DNA of 64,000 nt from Symbiodinium natans (lineage: Eukaryota > Sar > Dinophyceae > Suessiales > Symbiodiniaceae). Shown here in pieces: positions 11,601 through 21,500 of this stretch. The position numbers were made by a program, and so were the translations under genes. The stretch is from NCBI GenBank assembly GCA_905221605.1, contig CAJNDS010000465.1, forward strand, positions 1 through 64,000, in the 5' to 3' direction. Under the pieces are notes generated by a model. It searched no databases. It was not told the DNA's origin and saw only the letters and a program-made list of their open reading frames with translations. Positions within the stretch are counted from its first letter, which is position 1, and each line of letters begins with the position of its first letter.

Positions 11601-14600
11601 CTTCTCGCGCGCCTTGCTGGGCTTCGTGACCTCAAGCGGATTTCAGTTTGTAGTAGTTTATTGGCTAGAGACACAGCCGCACCTGGACTGGAAGGTATGC
11701 AAAGCTGTTGCTTTCGCAGGGCTTGCAATCTTTTTGTATCGAGAAATGTTGCAGACGGAGAACCACTCGTTCCACCTACGTGGTCTTCAAAGTGAAGCTC
11801 ATCCATACAGCCCAAACATACTTGCGCTGCAGTTGTAGAGAAACCATGCTCTTCGCAAAACCAGTGTTGACAAGCAAGACAGCATGCGTGCGCTGGCCGA
11901 CCGCGATGAAGTGAAGCGCAAATTGTACAATCAGGGTTTGCCGTATTTTCCGGTCGCGAAAATGCTGTTGTTATCACTACTAGAGGAGAAGACTCGCGAG
12001 GTGCCCACGACACGACATAAGGATAAGCCCAACTTGAAATAACGCGTTCGTCAACTGGCGTGTCAACGTGGCATAGTGGGACATCGTCGAGAAAGACTGC
12101 GAAATAGGTTGCATTCCACTCCATGCAAACGTTAAGCCAGCGAACACCTCTGTGCGGAGGTATATCGCATGGAGTCAACGTTTCCTCCCCTGGAGTTGCT
12201 AGTAAAGGGTCTGAGCCGAATGGATTTTGTATAGAAGCCCACATTCGGGAAGAGGGCGGGCTGTTTCGAACTAGGTTCTTGATGCCAAGGACCAAAGTGC
12301 GAATATCTGAAGACACTGCAATGTCCAAGCTGGCACGCTGATAAACAGGATGCAGAGCGCGCCAAGAACAAAAGTCGCTTTCGCGCCGAAGGAAAGTGTG
12401 TCCTGACCATTCAAGGAGGACTCTGGACGTTGAAGTCGGCGGGACAGCATGTATGTGTCGATACTGCAGCTTGATGACCTTTGCTTGAGCAAGGACAGCC
12501 ATCAAAAAACTAAAAGCACTTCCGGGCCGAAATGCTTGCGCACCTGCGTCTCGCAAGTCGACTACGGAGCCTCGCAGCAGTGAATCCTCTCGCAGAAGTT
12601 CAGACGCAGATTTGCTGCAAGCTCGCAAGCACAGCAGCTCGCGTGTCGTGGCAATGTTGATAATGACTTCCCTTTGGAGACTCTGCGACAAACACGACAG
12701 AGGATCTGTCGGCTTCAACGCATCGGAGCCCCCTGCAAGGTCATTGACATGCTCACGTCGGCGTTCTGCGAAGGCCATCTGCAAGTTGTCCTTGCACACT
12801 TGTTCTCCGATAGAGTATAGGAAGACATAGGCATCGCGCTGCAAGCCAACACATGAAATGTCGACAGAACGCACCGTTCGACCATCAACCTTGAGTCTGA
12901 GCGAATGCTGCTGCCAAGCTAGATCCAAGACACGCACACATCGATCTGCAACCAGGAAAGGACATGATACGTCTATTGGCGGTTGCTTAGAAGCCGTCCA
13001 CCTAATGCAGGTTTTGCATTCTGTTTGAAAAGGAGCAGTGATTGTACAAGAGCAAAGGTGTTGAACTTCCGCGTCTGACATTCTGGAAACGAATGCGTTC
13101 GTGACACCGATCACAAGTGCGTCAACCTGGCAACCCCACGACATGACAATGCAAGCGTGACCTTGCAGTGGATTCACGGAGCGCAGACTCGCGTACGCCG
13201 TTGGATTCAAGTGGTACGTCGGCGACGCAGCAAAGAATATTTGCGAAGGCAAACTTCGTAGATAAAGCGTGCTGTCACATTTCCAAGAGTCGCTGTTCAT
13301 GATAACATCTTGCAACTCCGCGCACGTTGAAACAGCACGAGCCAAATCCCACAAGTCTAGATAGTGAAGTAGCTGTTGTCGAAGCGGAAGGCTTAGAGAC
13401 AAGAGCGCAAGCTCCACATCCTCCAACGGTGGATGCACCAAGTGGCCAGACACGCCTGGCTCTGCCACGGCGACGGGCAAAGCACAAACCAGAAGTTTGT
13501 TCTCGCCTAGCGCCAGGCAAATCTCCCACTGCAAGTCGACGGGGAACGTTCGCACAAACTGCCAAAAGCTTTGCGACGACAAAAAGCGTCCTGGCCCGTG
13601 AACAAAAAAAGAAGCTGCGTTCTTGACCGTCAAAAAGCTTCTGGCCATGCTCTGTAAGCTTCTATTGACCGGTAGATAGTGTCGACGCAACGCGTCTTCT
13701 TGGACAATGAACCCATCAAACATTCTCCAGTACATCTGCAGGGACGATCCTCCTTGGACATCTTGAGCCACGGCGTTCTCGAGGAGCATGACAAATTCAT
13801 GCGCCAACGCATTCGCATCCTTTGGGGAAAGACCCCAGCACGCGACACGATATGCGGGCAAATAAACCAAACAATCTGCCCGCGCATGCTCTGCACCAAA
13901 ACCAAATTTTGAAAGTAAAGGTGACTGCGGGTGCATGGAGTAGCCGTCCTCCGGCGGTGCGTTCGCAAACGCTTCTGGCAAAAAAGCTGCATTCTTGCGG
14001 CGAATGAGGACGTAGTTCCAATCCTTGGTGAACTGTTCCAGATGCGACGCTTGAGGAAGAAATAGCGTTTGGAACGCTCCGTCCGGAGGAAGGATGACAA
14101 CCTCACGGGCACCGATGATAGACTAGTGATTCAAGTCTTGCGTGACTTGCGCGACAATCGTCACATCCACTTCAAGCATTCACAAGAACAAGTCTTGATC
14201 TTAAACTTTGACCTTTTTTCACTTCGAGCCTTATCTCCGCGCTCCTCCAGACGAGACTTAGCCTGCTAAGCAATGTGCAGAAACAACGTATTTGCTGACT
14301 ATGAAAAAGAGTTCAAGTCAAGCGCACTAGTGTCTAGCAGCGGGCCTGCTTTTCTGAGCGAAGACGTTCTTTTTCGCTTACTTCCTTCAGCTGTTTCTAC
14401 TGCAGCAACGAACGCACGAACTTTAACGTGCGTGATAGCAAAGTTACTGTGAAGACTGCCAAAAGCACCTTGGCCTTTTGTTGAGCAACTTCTGCTCGGA
14501 ATAGAGCCCACTCCTTGCACCAGTTGCGTCTATTGTCAGAGGATCAGTGCATTTCTCCGTGTCGGCCATTCACTCACCCATGACAGTAGCCGACGGACGA

Positions 14601-14793
14601 CAAGACAAATTCGGGGACAAGTCTCTCTCTGTTGGTCTGATAGCAAGGGAGGCAATGTCCGCGGCTCAGGCACTTCCCCACAATGGTTTTCCAAGTCTGC
14701 CATAAATGCTCCGAGAATACGTTTCTTCCACGGCTCATCAACGGTCATTCCTAAGCGACGTGCCCACACGTCTTTGCTGTCTGCTGGCTGGGA
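4259..14793 (-). CDS. Giant mobile-element polyprotein: nuclease, SF3 helicase-like, polymerase-like, DDE-like
   Basis: Five exons are predicted on the minus strand: 14,793-14,578, 14,122-9,541, 9,407-5,742, 5,625-4,802 and 4,711-4,259. Phases agree at every junction and the sum is 9,741 nt, giving 3,246 residues plus stop with no internal stop. Introns are GTGAGT..TAG, GTAAGT..TTTAG, GCATCT..CAAG and GTTTCT..TCAG. Domain order in spliced numbering: novel N-terminus, F-box-like about 314-354, lectin/SPRY-like about 364-519, second F-box-like about 549-589, Cys/His cluster 804-849, PD-(D/E)XK about 1024-1294, SF3-like 1680-1780, polymerase-like about 2184-2343, C2H2 2618-2640, DDE-like 2817-3083, basic tail. 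The mix points to a self-replicating element rather than a host gene. Splicing is inferred, not observed, and the start at 14,793 is the first ATG of the first exon. A split into several genes remains possible, though the frames argue against it. Confidence 0.72.
5626..5741 (-). other. GC-AG intron with internal hairpin
   Basis: The intron begins GCATCT and ends CATGCAAG, and the exon downstream starts again with GCATG, so the GCAT tetranucleotide is shared by the donor and the first bases after the acceptor. Non-canonical GC donors with such duplicated borders are common in dinoflagellates. Splicing restores the frame across the first DDE aspartate. The intron holds a perfect 9-bp inverted repeat with a 3-nt loop at 5,648-5,668. 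The other three introns of the gene are 4,712-4,801, 9,408-9,540 and 14,123-14,577. Confidence 0.55.
5742..9407 (-). CDS. Exon 3: SF3-helicase-like, polymerase-like core, C2H2 finger, first D of DDE
   Basis: The exon starts after a TTTAG acceptor and is open for 1,222 codons. A glycine loop GSGGVGQS sits at 1681-1688 where a Walker A motif should be, with Gln replacing Lys. An acidic strand LVVTGQE follows at 1727-1733, then YKKHMSADKLPERLPY near 1747 and an Asn at 1780 in FEFNMLP. This order and spacing fit SF3 (D5/P4-type) helicases. Further on, DFDFH at 2184-2188, an R-G-K helix at 2237-2239 and HFDG at 2340-2343 mimic motifs A, B and C of family-A-like polymerases; this is inference. A C2H2 finger uses C2618, C2621, H2635 and H2639/2640. 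The exon ends four residues after D2817 (SIDATVK), read as the first catalytic Asp of a DDE fold. Confidence 0.7.
9541..14122 (-). CDS. Exon 2: F-box-like and lectin-like modules, zinc cluster, PD-(D/E)XK nuclease
   Basis: This is a single open frame of about 1,527 codons. Two F-box-like helices pair with following beta-rich modules (first about 314-519, second from about 549). A Cys/His cluster at 804-849 (C..C, H..C..C, C..H, C..C) looks like a B-box or RING-type zinc site. An Arg/Ser run lies at 900-914. The nuclease is clear: G1152-T...H1156...E1160, E1196, then G-S-I-D1211, 13 residues on D1225-W-K1227, and Q1261...Y1265, the RecB/Cas4-like layout including the QxxxY helix. All expected catalytic residues are present. 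A basic, nuclear-signal-like segment (AAKRRKTRAD) occurs near the exon end. The exon ends at a GTAAGT donor. F-box and lectin calls are weaker than the nuclease call. Confidence 0.75.
14578..14793 (-). CDS. Exon 1 of the giant gene (N-terminal 72 residues)
   Basis: The ATG at 14,793 opens 72 codons ending in ..LLSW, immediately followed by GTGAGT, a strong donor. Joining in phase 0 to the frame that opens at 14,122 gives an uninterrupted protein. The peptide is charged and soluble (VWARRLGM, EPWKKRILGAF, ENHCGEVPEP) and I recognise no domain in it. The frame could run a little further upstream to 14,835, but the ATG at 14,793 lies just inside the 340-bp duplicated module, and a matching ATG exists in the second copy at 15,133. 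That favours this site as an authentic start region. Confidence 0.5.
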
Positions 14794-15462
14794 CATGGGC
14801 GTCTCCGTCAGTGATCGCGTCCTGACACCGCACAAGTGGCGAGAAGTTTGTCTAGCATGTTGGTTCGCCTTTTCTTAAAGCTACTTGACGATCCTCCGAC
14901 GCCACCGATTGCACGACGGGTTGCTGGAAGCCTTTACGGCAGCGTGCGTTTGCATTTACTTCCAAGCACACGTGATCCTGTCTGACATCACGCCCGCCTG
15001 GGCGACGCTAAGATTGAGGGAACCGTCCTGCAGCGCATCCTTCATTTCACTCCTTATGTGACATTGACATCAGCTAGCAAGTGTAATAAGAATGTGAACG
15101 TGTGAGGAAGATGAACGCGGGCGGCTTGGGCATAGGCGTCTCCATCATTGATCGCATCCTGACACCGCACAAGTGGTGAGAAGCTTGAATTGTCTAGCAT
15201 GTTGGTTCGCCTTTTCTTAAAGCTTGTTGACGATCCTCCGACGCCATGGATTGCACGACGGGTTGCTGGAGGCCTTTACGGCAGCGTGCGCTTGCGTTTA
15301 CTTCCAAGCACACGTGATCCTCTCTGACATCACGCCCGCCTGGGCGACGCTAAGATTGAGGGAACCGTCCTGCAGCGCATCCTTCATTTCGCTCCTTATG
15401 TGACATTGACATCGGCTAGCAAGTGTAATGAGAACGTGAACGTGTGAGGAAGATGAACGCGG
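14790..15462. repeat. Tandem duplication of ~340 bp spanning the giant gene's start region
   Basis: Copy 1 (14,790-15,127) and copy 2 (15,128-15,462) share almost every base with small indels: for example 'gacaccgcacaagtgg' at 14,824 and 15,161, and 'atgaacgcgg' at 15,111 and 15,453. On the minus strand each copy ends with an ATG (14,793 and 15,133), but only the first leads into the long open exon. The module therefore carries whatever promoter or trans-splice acceptor the gene uses, twice. No TATA-like box is obvious. Confidence 0.8.
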
Positions 15463-17900
15463 GCGCATCAGGAAGATACTGCATACCGGAAGCTGCGCGC
15501 CGGCTGCCTTGACATCGCTCGCGTGTGAGTTGGAATGTTCGGTAGACGCCTGCAGACAAGCGCGAAGACAACTTCATCCACAACCATGTACAACTGAAAT
15601 AACGAAACTCGGACCTGAACTTGGAAGACGCCGTCCAGTTCGGCGAAGTGAAGCTCATAGTACATTTGCTCTTCGGACCACGCAAGCGGCACGCCACGCC
15701 CGCTACACAAACGCATCGGATTCCACTGATGCGTTCTGTGGCTTAGATTCACCCAGAGACCCTCTGAGTCTCTGCGAACAGCAACAAAGTGGTGGTCGAA
15801 GCAGATTACGAAATTGCCGTTGCAGGCCAAGGCGTGAACGGGCACAGCAGTCAAGCAGCGCCTTGCCACATATGCTCTATGCGCGAGGTCTGACATCGCA
15901 GAATAAGTCTCGTGCAGCTGAGTGGCTTATGCGGTGCCAGGAACCGGTTCCCGTCGGCTTGGGCCCAAAATGGACCGTTGCTGGTGTAAGGAATCTTGAA
16001 ACCAAAGCACCTGAGGCTGTCGATGAGACACGTGTCCACGAACCTGGTGCTCTGTCCTGCGAAGAAGAATGTGATCTTTCTGCAGCACACATGAAGACGG
16101 ACTAGTTCGCCAACCTTCTTCACGTGCTTCATTGTGCAGCGGCGCCATTCCTTCTGCGCTGCACGCATATGTAGCACTGTTTTTTAGACGTATGGACCCT
16201 TGAAGCAATTCGTCGCCTGCTCGCAAATCCTTGACACGAAGATGCGCAGTCGGGCTTCCCGCGAGTGCACCTGCACCCATAGCAAAACACACGCTTGCAG
16301 CACGAGTTCTTTGCGCTCAAAGAACCTCGACAGCGGCGATAGCCCTTGTACCACTTTGTTCGACTGATTCGGGACCAGGACCGCATGTCCTGCGCGGCGC
16401 ATAACTGCGAACGAATTTCTGGCTGCGGACGCGGAGTCAGAAGGCCTTGGAGGCAGGAATGTCACTTGTTGTCAACTGGCAGCGCTTCCAGATGCAGTGA
16501 ATCAAACTGTTGCCTGCGGCGGGAGTGGCAATGTCAAGCCTTTCGAAGTTACATGATGACGTTTCAATTACCTTGCTCAAGACAAGAAACACCATCTGCT
16601 CGGTCGAGCCCAAGTGGGGACCAGCGGGGTCGTGGTTTGTTGGAAGCCAAAGCCAATGTAATCCCCTGAGATCAATGCTTAGGCGCCAGACAAACAGGCT
16701 TGCTTGTTTAGGCGTCAAGCCAAAGTAACATCGGAGATCACGAGGCACGTCCAAATCGAGCAAAGCAATGGTCCGTTTTTCGAAGTCGTGGTGAGCCTGA
16801 GACAAGTAGCAATGATCGCACCATATTCTCCAGAGATATATTTCCGGCCTGTATCTTTGCCATGTACAAGCCTTCAAGATACTTCTTGACCCTTGCGGCA
16901 GCATGAGAGACCCATGGCGTGCCATGTTAGAAAAAACGCATCATATTCACACTCTAAACGTGCGCCTTACGCGGATGTAAGCATTGAAGGCAGTGTCTTC
17001 TGAGCCCACGCAATAGTTCCTCATGTGGAGCGCTTGCTGATGGTGCTTTTTTGAGTCTTTCTGGATAAGGTCCGGACTTGACACGGAAGTCTTTCATTGT
17101 GCTCTCTTGTCCAAAGTTGCGCCTGCACGTGGAAGTGGCTGGAATATTATTACTGCATTAAAACACTTTGCACTTAGACCCGGACTCTGCATGGATCAGC
17201 TTCTGCAGATATTCTTGTTCAAGCGTTTGCGAAACCTTCTTGGCTGCGCCTTGTTGCCACCTGCACACTTTTGTATGAATGGAAACGAACCTCGCGCTCA
17301 CTACCGAATGATCAGCTCCTATTCAGAGGAGGGACCGAGCGCGATCGTCCTTCAACGCGATGGCCAGTTCTGGCCTTGCGGCTGACCCGAAGAACTAAGT
17401 GTCTTTAACGTGTCCGAGGCAGCATCTGAACGCGAGTCAGTTGTCAACGTTGTTTTCTGCCAACGCCCGTCATCATTCAAAAACCCTGCCAGCGTGGCGT
17501 GGCGTCGCTTCTATGCTGGACACGGGGCGCAAGCGAGCAGGGCCGGCAGAGCGAGTCAGGTTTCCCGACGGTGGAGAACTCCTCGGGCTCGGCCGCGCTT
17601 GCGGCCTCGAACCTGCCACTGGCATCGAGCGAGGATGTCCACCTGTTACGTCAACAACGCATCATCTGCCAGCCAGGTTGCCGATTGTGTTCCCCACGAT
17701 GTGCGCCGAGCCCAGCACCTAATCGTTTCAGAAGCAACGTGTTGTGTTCGTGCTGGTACGCTGTTCCTATGCAGACCAGCGTCTCCTTGCAACTCGGGCC
17801 AGTGATGGGCTCAGGGTCAACCTTAACGAAGGCTTCGCATGATTGGCTGGCTTCTCGCACAGCCATTGCGAATATAGGTTGAGTTTTTAAGTTGCTACCG
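15463..17900 (-). pseudogene. Decayed paralogue of the giant gene's N-terminal half
   Basis: The minus-strand frame 16,925-16,437 contains a segment ending CYFGLTPKQASLF and later a GNSL..WK run. This parallels VACWGLSPKDANAL and the GGSSL..YW run near the beginning of exon 2 of the intact gene. Further along, 15,896-15,468 has an LAWS...L...DGVFQ pattern resembling the LAWQ...LKVDG strand pair of the lectin/SPRY-like module. The order matches the intact gene, but frames are short and interrupted, and no nuclease or helicase part follows. I read it as a truncated, decayed relative lying head-to-tail upstream. The similarity was seen by eye; the 17.0-17.9 kb part is only assumed to belong. Confidence 0.45.
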
Positions 17901-18344
17901 CAATTTTCACAGGTAACTCCGCATCCTCATCGGCGAACCACGGGTACCGCGAGAAGCGATTCATGGTTTTGCCTCGGTCCAGATATTCGTTCTGATCGCG
18001 TCACGCAAGAACAAGTCACCTAATACCTGCTCGCTCTGTGCGCCCCACAGCGACTTTGGATACGAAGTAGTGAGGCGATTGAAAGCTCAAAGTATACTCG
18101 TCTAGCTCAAGCCGAAACTTAAGCGTTGGCTATATCTGCGTTCGCTTCATGATGCTGCGAGCATGCAACGACAACTTCTCTCGCACGGTTTCTCTTGGCT
18201 TCTTAAGTCTATTACAAGCGCTGTGGCATGGCAGCGTTTGCGGCTTCTTCCATGCATTTCTGCCTCGCGCGGCAATCAGGCTTGCAGACTTTGTTCGGTC
18301 AGCGCATGCCTATTTGCCTGCAGCTGCGTGAAAGGGTAATCGAC

Positions 18345-18530
18345 CACTTGCCTCCCGGACCTTAATGCTAAACCCCAAATACTAGCCGTTCATTGACACG
18401 CACTCTAAAGCTCCCTGGTTGCCACTCCCCAGCGCCGCTCAGCTTAGGCGGAGGGCGAGGAGCCGTTTTCGCTTTTCCATTTTCGGGCTTAGCGCTACGG
18501 CGCTAGATGTTTTCGCATTTTTGTACGTTC
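18345..18530 (+). repeat. Isolated relic of the left-edge satellite
   Basis: A divergent copy of the 1-4,090 repeat: 'cttaatgctaaaccccaaat', 'cctggttgccactccccagc', 'gcggagggcgaggagccgttt', 'ttttcgggcttagcgctacgg'. It best matches the degenerate variant with the 'gcagcgctgcgg' tail seen near 3,000. The following 18,531-19,015 holds no recognisable feature. Confidence 0.7.
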
Positions 18531-19015
18531 TAAGTTGAGAATGGACTCGGTGACCTTGTTGCGGCGGGCAACACTGCTTGACCCAAGCCACTTGACGTGA
18601 CTGGACTATAAGTCAGGCCTGCCACCGTTTACTGCACGTTCTTTGGAGGCTACGATGCCTTTTTCCGCGTGCGCAGCCACTCTAGCCGAGCACAAACAGC
18701 CCGAGGATCGAGTCTGGATGTTTTTTCACATCGCACAGAGCTGCTTGAGTCTGGATTTTTTTTACATCGCGCGCCATGCGACAGCAGAGGCTACATGTGA
18801 AGTGTGATCGTGCAGCATACTTACTCTATGTGTGACATCGGTATGTTTAGCTTATATGAGACTTGGAAAGAGTGACGGTGGTGGAGCTAGATCTGCTGCG
18901 TCGCGATCCGAAACCCTGAAACCCCAACAATTTCAAGCCTGAAACTGACGTCGTTTCACGACGCTCAGACGGTGTACGTGCAGCGAGTAACGTCAACTAT
19001 GGTCCCGTCTTTCGC

Positions 19016-21500
19016 ACACTGTTTAAGGTTTAGGGCTTAGGCTTAGGGCTTAGGGCTTAAGGTGTATCGCTCAAGTAAGATTACCCGAAAAACGGGACCA
19101 CACTCTTGAGTGTCCTACATTCGTAAGCTGTAACTGCACATCTGGCTGGTGCTTTAGGCTATAGAGTACAAGGACACGGACGCCCAAACGAAGGGTTCAG
19201 AACACATGCAAAAAATGCGACGCTCCTTTTTTTTATTTTATGTTGAGGGTTTTGGGTCTGAGCACCCTAAGAGGCTGTGTCCCAGAGGTGAAACGCCCGA
19301 GCCCATCGAAGCCTAGACAGCAGCTGTCCAGGGAAGCACCGGGGCAGTTTCCGGTGTGAGTTTCGGGTTTAGGGAGTAGAGTTTTGCGTCCAAGTGAGGT
19401 TCTCAGAGGAACTCCTAAAACCTTGACTTCAGAGGTGTTACTAACTAAGGCTTTGAGCATGGGCGTAAACATACCATGAATCCCTAAACCCTTAGTAGGC
19501 CCTATCAAGCATTATGCTGACGTCCTTCCATAGCGCTCAGTCGGTGTATGTGCTGCAAGTTACGTCAAATATGGTCCCAGGGTTTAAGGTTTAAGGCTTG
19601 GGCTTAGGGCTTTGGGCTTTGGGCTTAGGGCTTAGGGCTTAAAGCTTAGGGCTTAGGGCTTGGGGCTTAGGGCTTAGGGCTTAGGGCTTAGGGCGGGCTT
19701 CGGGCTTAGGGCTTGGGGCTCAGGGCTTAGGGTGCTTCAGGGTATAGAGTACAAGGACACGGACGCCCAAGTGAAGGGTTCAGAACACCTGCAAGAATTT
19801 GATGCAGTTTTTTTGAATGTTGAGGGTTTCGGGTCTGAGCACCGCAAACCCTGAACCCTAACAGGCTGTGTCCCAGGGTGAAACGCAGAGCCCATCGGGG
19901 CCTAGACAGCACTGGCGCAGGGAAGCACCGGGACAGTCTCCGCTGTGGGTTTGGTCCAAAGTGAGTTCTTCACAGGAAGCCCCTAAAACCCTGATCTCAG
20001 AGGTGTTACTAACCAGGGCTTTGAGCATGCGTCGTAAACGTACCATGAATCCCGAAACCCTTAGGCCCTATCAAGCATTATGCTGACGTCCTTCCATAGC
20101 ACTCAGTCTGTGTATGTGCAGCAAGTTACGTCAAATATGGCCCCGTCTTGGGCATAGGGTTTAAGGTTTAAGGCTTGGGCTTAGGGCTTGGGGCTTGGGG
20201 ATTAAGGCTTAGGGCTTAGGGCTTTGGGCTTTGAGCTTAGGGCTTAAGGTTTGGAGCTTTGGGCTTAGGGCTTAGGGCTTGGGGCTAGGGCTTAGGGCTC
20301 AGGGCTTATAAGGCTTAGGGCTTAGGGTGCACCACCCCTAACGAGTAAGATTGCCCCAAAGGTATAGAGTACAAGGACACGGACGCCCAAATGAAGGGTT
20401 CAGAGCACCTGCGAGAATCTGACGCAGTTTCTTTTTGAATGTTGGGTCTAAGCACCGTAAACCCTGAACCCTAACAGGCTGTGTCCCAGAGGTGAAACGC
20501 AGAGCCCATCGGGGCCTAGACAGGGAAGCACCGGGACAGTCTCCGGTGTGGGTTTGGCTCCAAAGTGATTTCTTCACAGGAAGCCCCTAAAACCCTGATC
20601 TCAAAGGTGTTACTAACCAGGGCTTTGAGCATGCGCCGTAAACATACCATGCATCCCGAAACCCTTAGGCCCTATCAAGCATTATGCTGACGTCCTTCCA
20701 TAGTACTTAGTCGGTGTATGTGCAGCAAGTTACGTTAAGCATGGTCGCGTCTTGGGCATAGGGTTTAAGGTTCAAGGCTTAAGGCTTAAAGCTTCAGGCT
20801 TCGGGCTTGAGCTTAGGGCTTAGGGCTTAGGGCTTACGGCTTGGGGCTTAGGGCTGAGGGCTTATGGCTTAAAGCTTAGGGCTTAAAGCTAGGGCTTCGG
20901 GCTTAGGGCTTCGGGCTTCGGGCTTCGAGCTTCTAGGCCGTAGAGCTTAAGGCTTAAGGCTTAGGGCTTAGGGCTCAGGGCTTAGGGCTTAGTCTTAGGG
21001 CTTAGGGCGCACCGCTCTGGCGAGTGTGATTGCTCGAAAAAACGGGGCCACACTCTTGAGTGTCCTACATTCGTAGGCTGTAACTGCATGTCTGGCTGAT
21101 GGTGTTTTAGGCTATAGAGTACAAGGACACGGACGCCCAAACGAAGGGTTCAGAACACCTGCAAGAATTTGACGCTGCAAGAATTTGACGCAGTTTTTGT
21201 TTTTTGATGTTGAGGGTTTCGAGTCTAAGCACCGTAAACCCTGAACCCCAACAGGCTGTGTCCCAGAAGTGAAACGCAGAGCGCATCGGGGCCTAGACAG
21301 CAGAGGTGTTACTAGGGCTTTGAGCATGGGCTATAAACATACCATGAATCCTGAAGCTCTATAGGCCTTAACAATTTCAAGCCTTGAGCTGACGTCATTC
21401 CATATGTGCTCAGTCGGGAATGTGCACAAGGTACGTCTACTATGGTCCCGTCTTGGGTACAGGGTTTAAGGTTTAGGCCTCGGGCTTAGGGATAACAGGT
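19016..21500. repeat. Telomere-variant satellite, four ~0.6-0.75-kb units
   Basis: Each unit joins a run of degenerate 7-mers of the type CTTAGGG (one base from the TTTAGGG telomere word) to a conserved single-copy block that includes 'gtacaaggacacggacgccc', found at 19,167, 19,749, 20,369 and 21,119. The 7-mer runs lie at about 19,020-19,065, 19,580-19,735, 20,150-20,330 and 20,760-21,010 and also contain TTTGGGC, TTCGGGC and TTAAGGC variants. Short frames recur only because the block recurs. The layout resembles subtelomeric or interstitial telomere-derived satellite. Confidence 0.85.
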
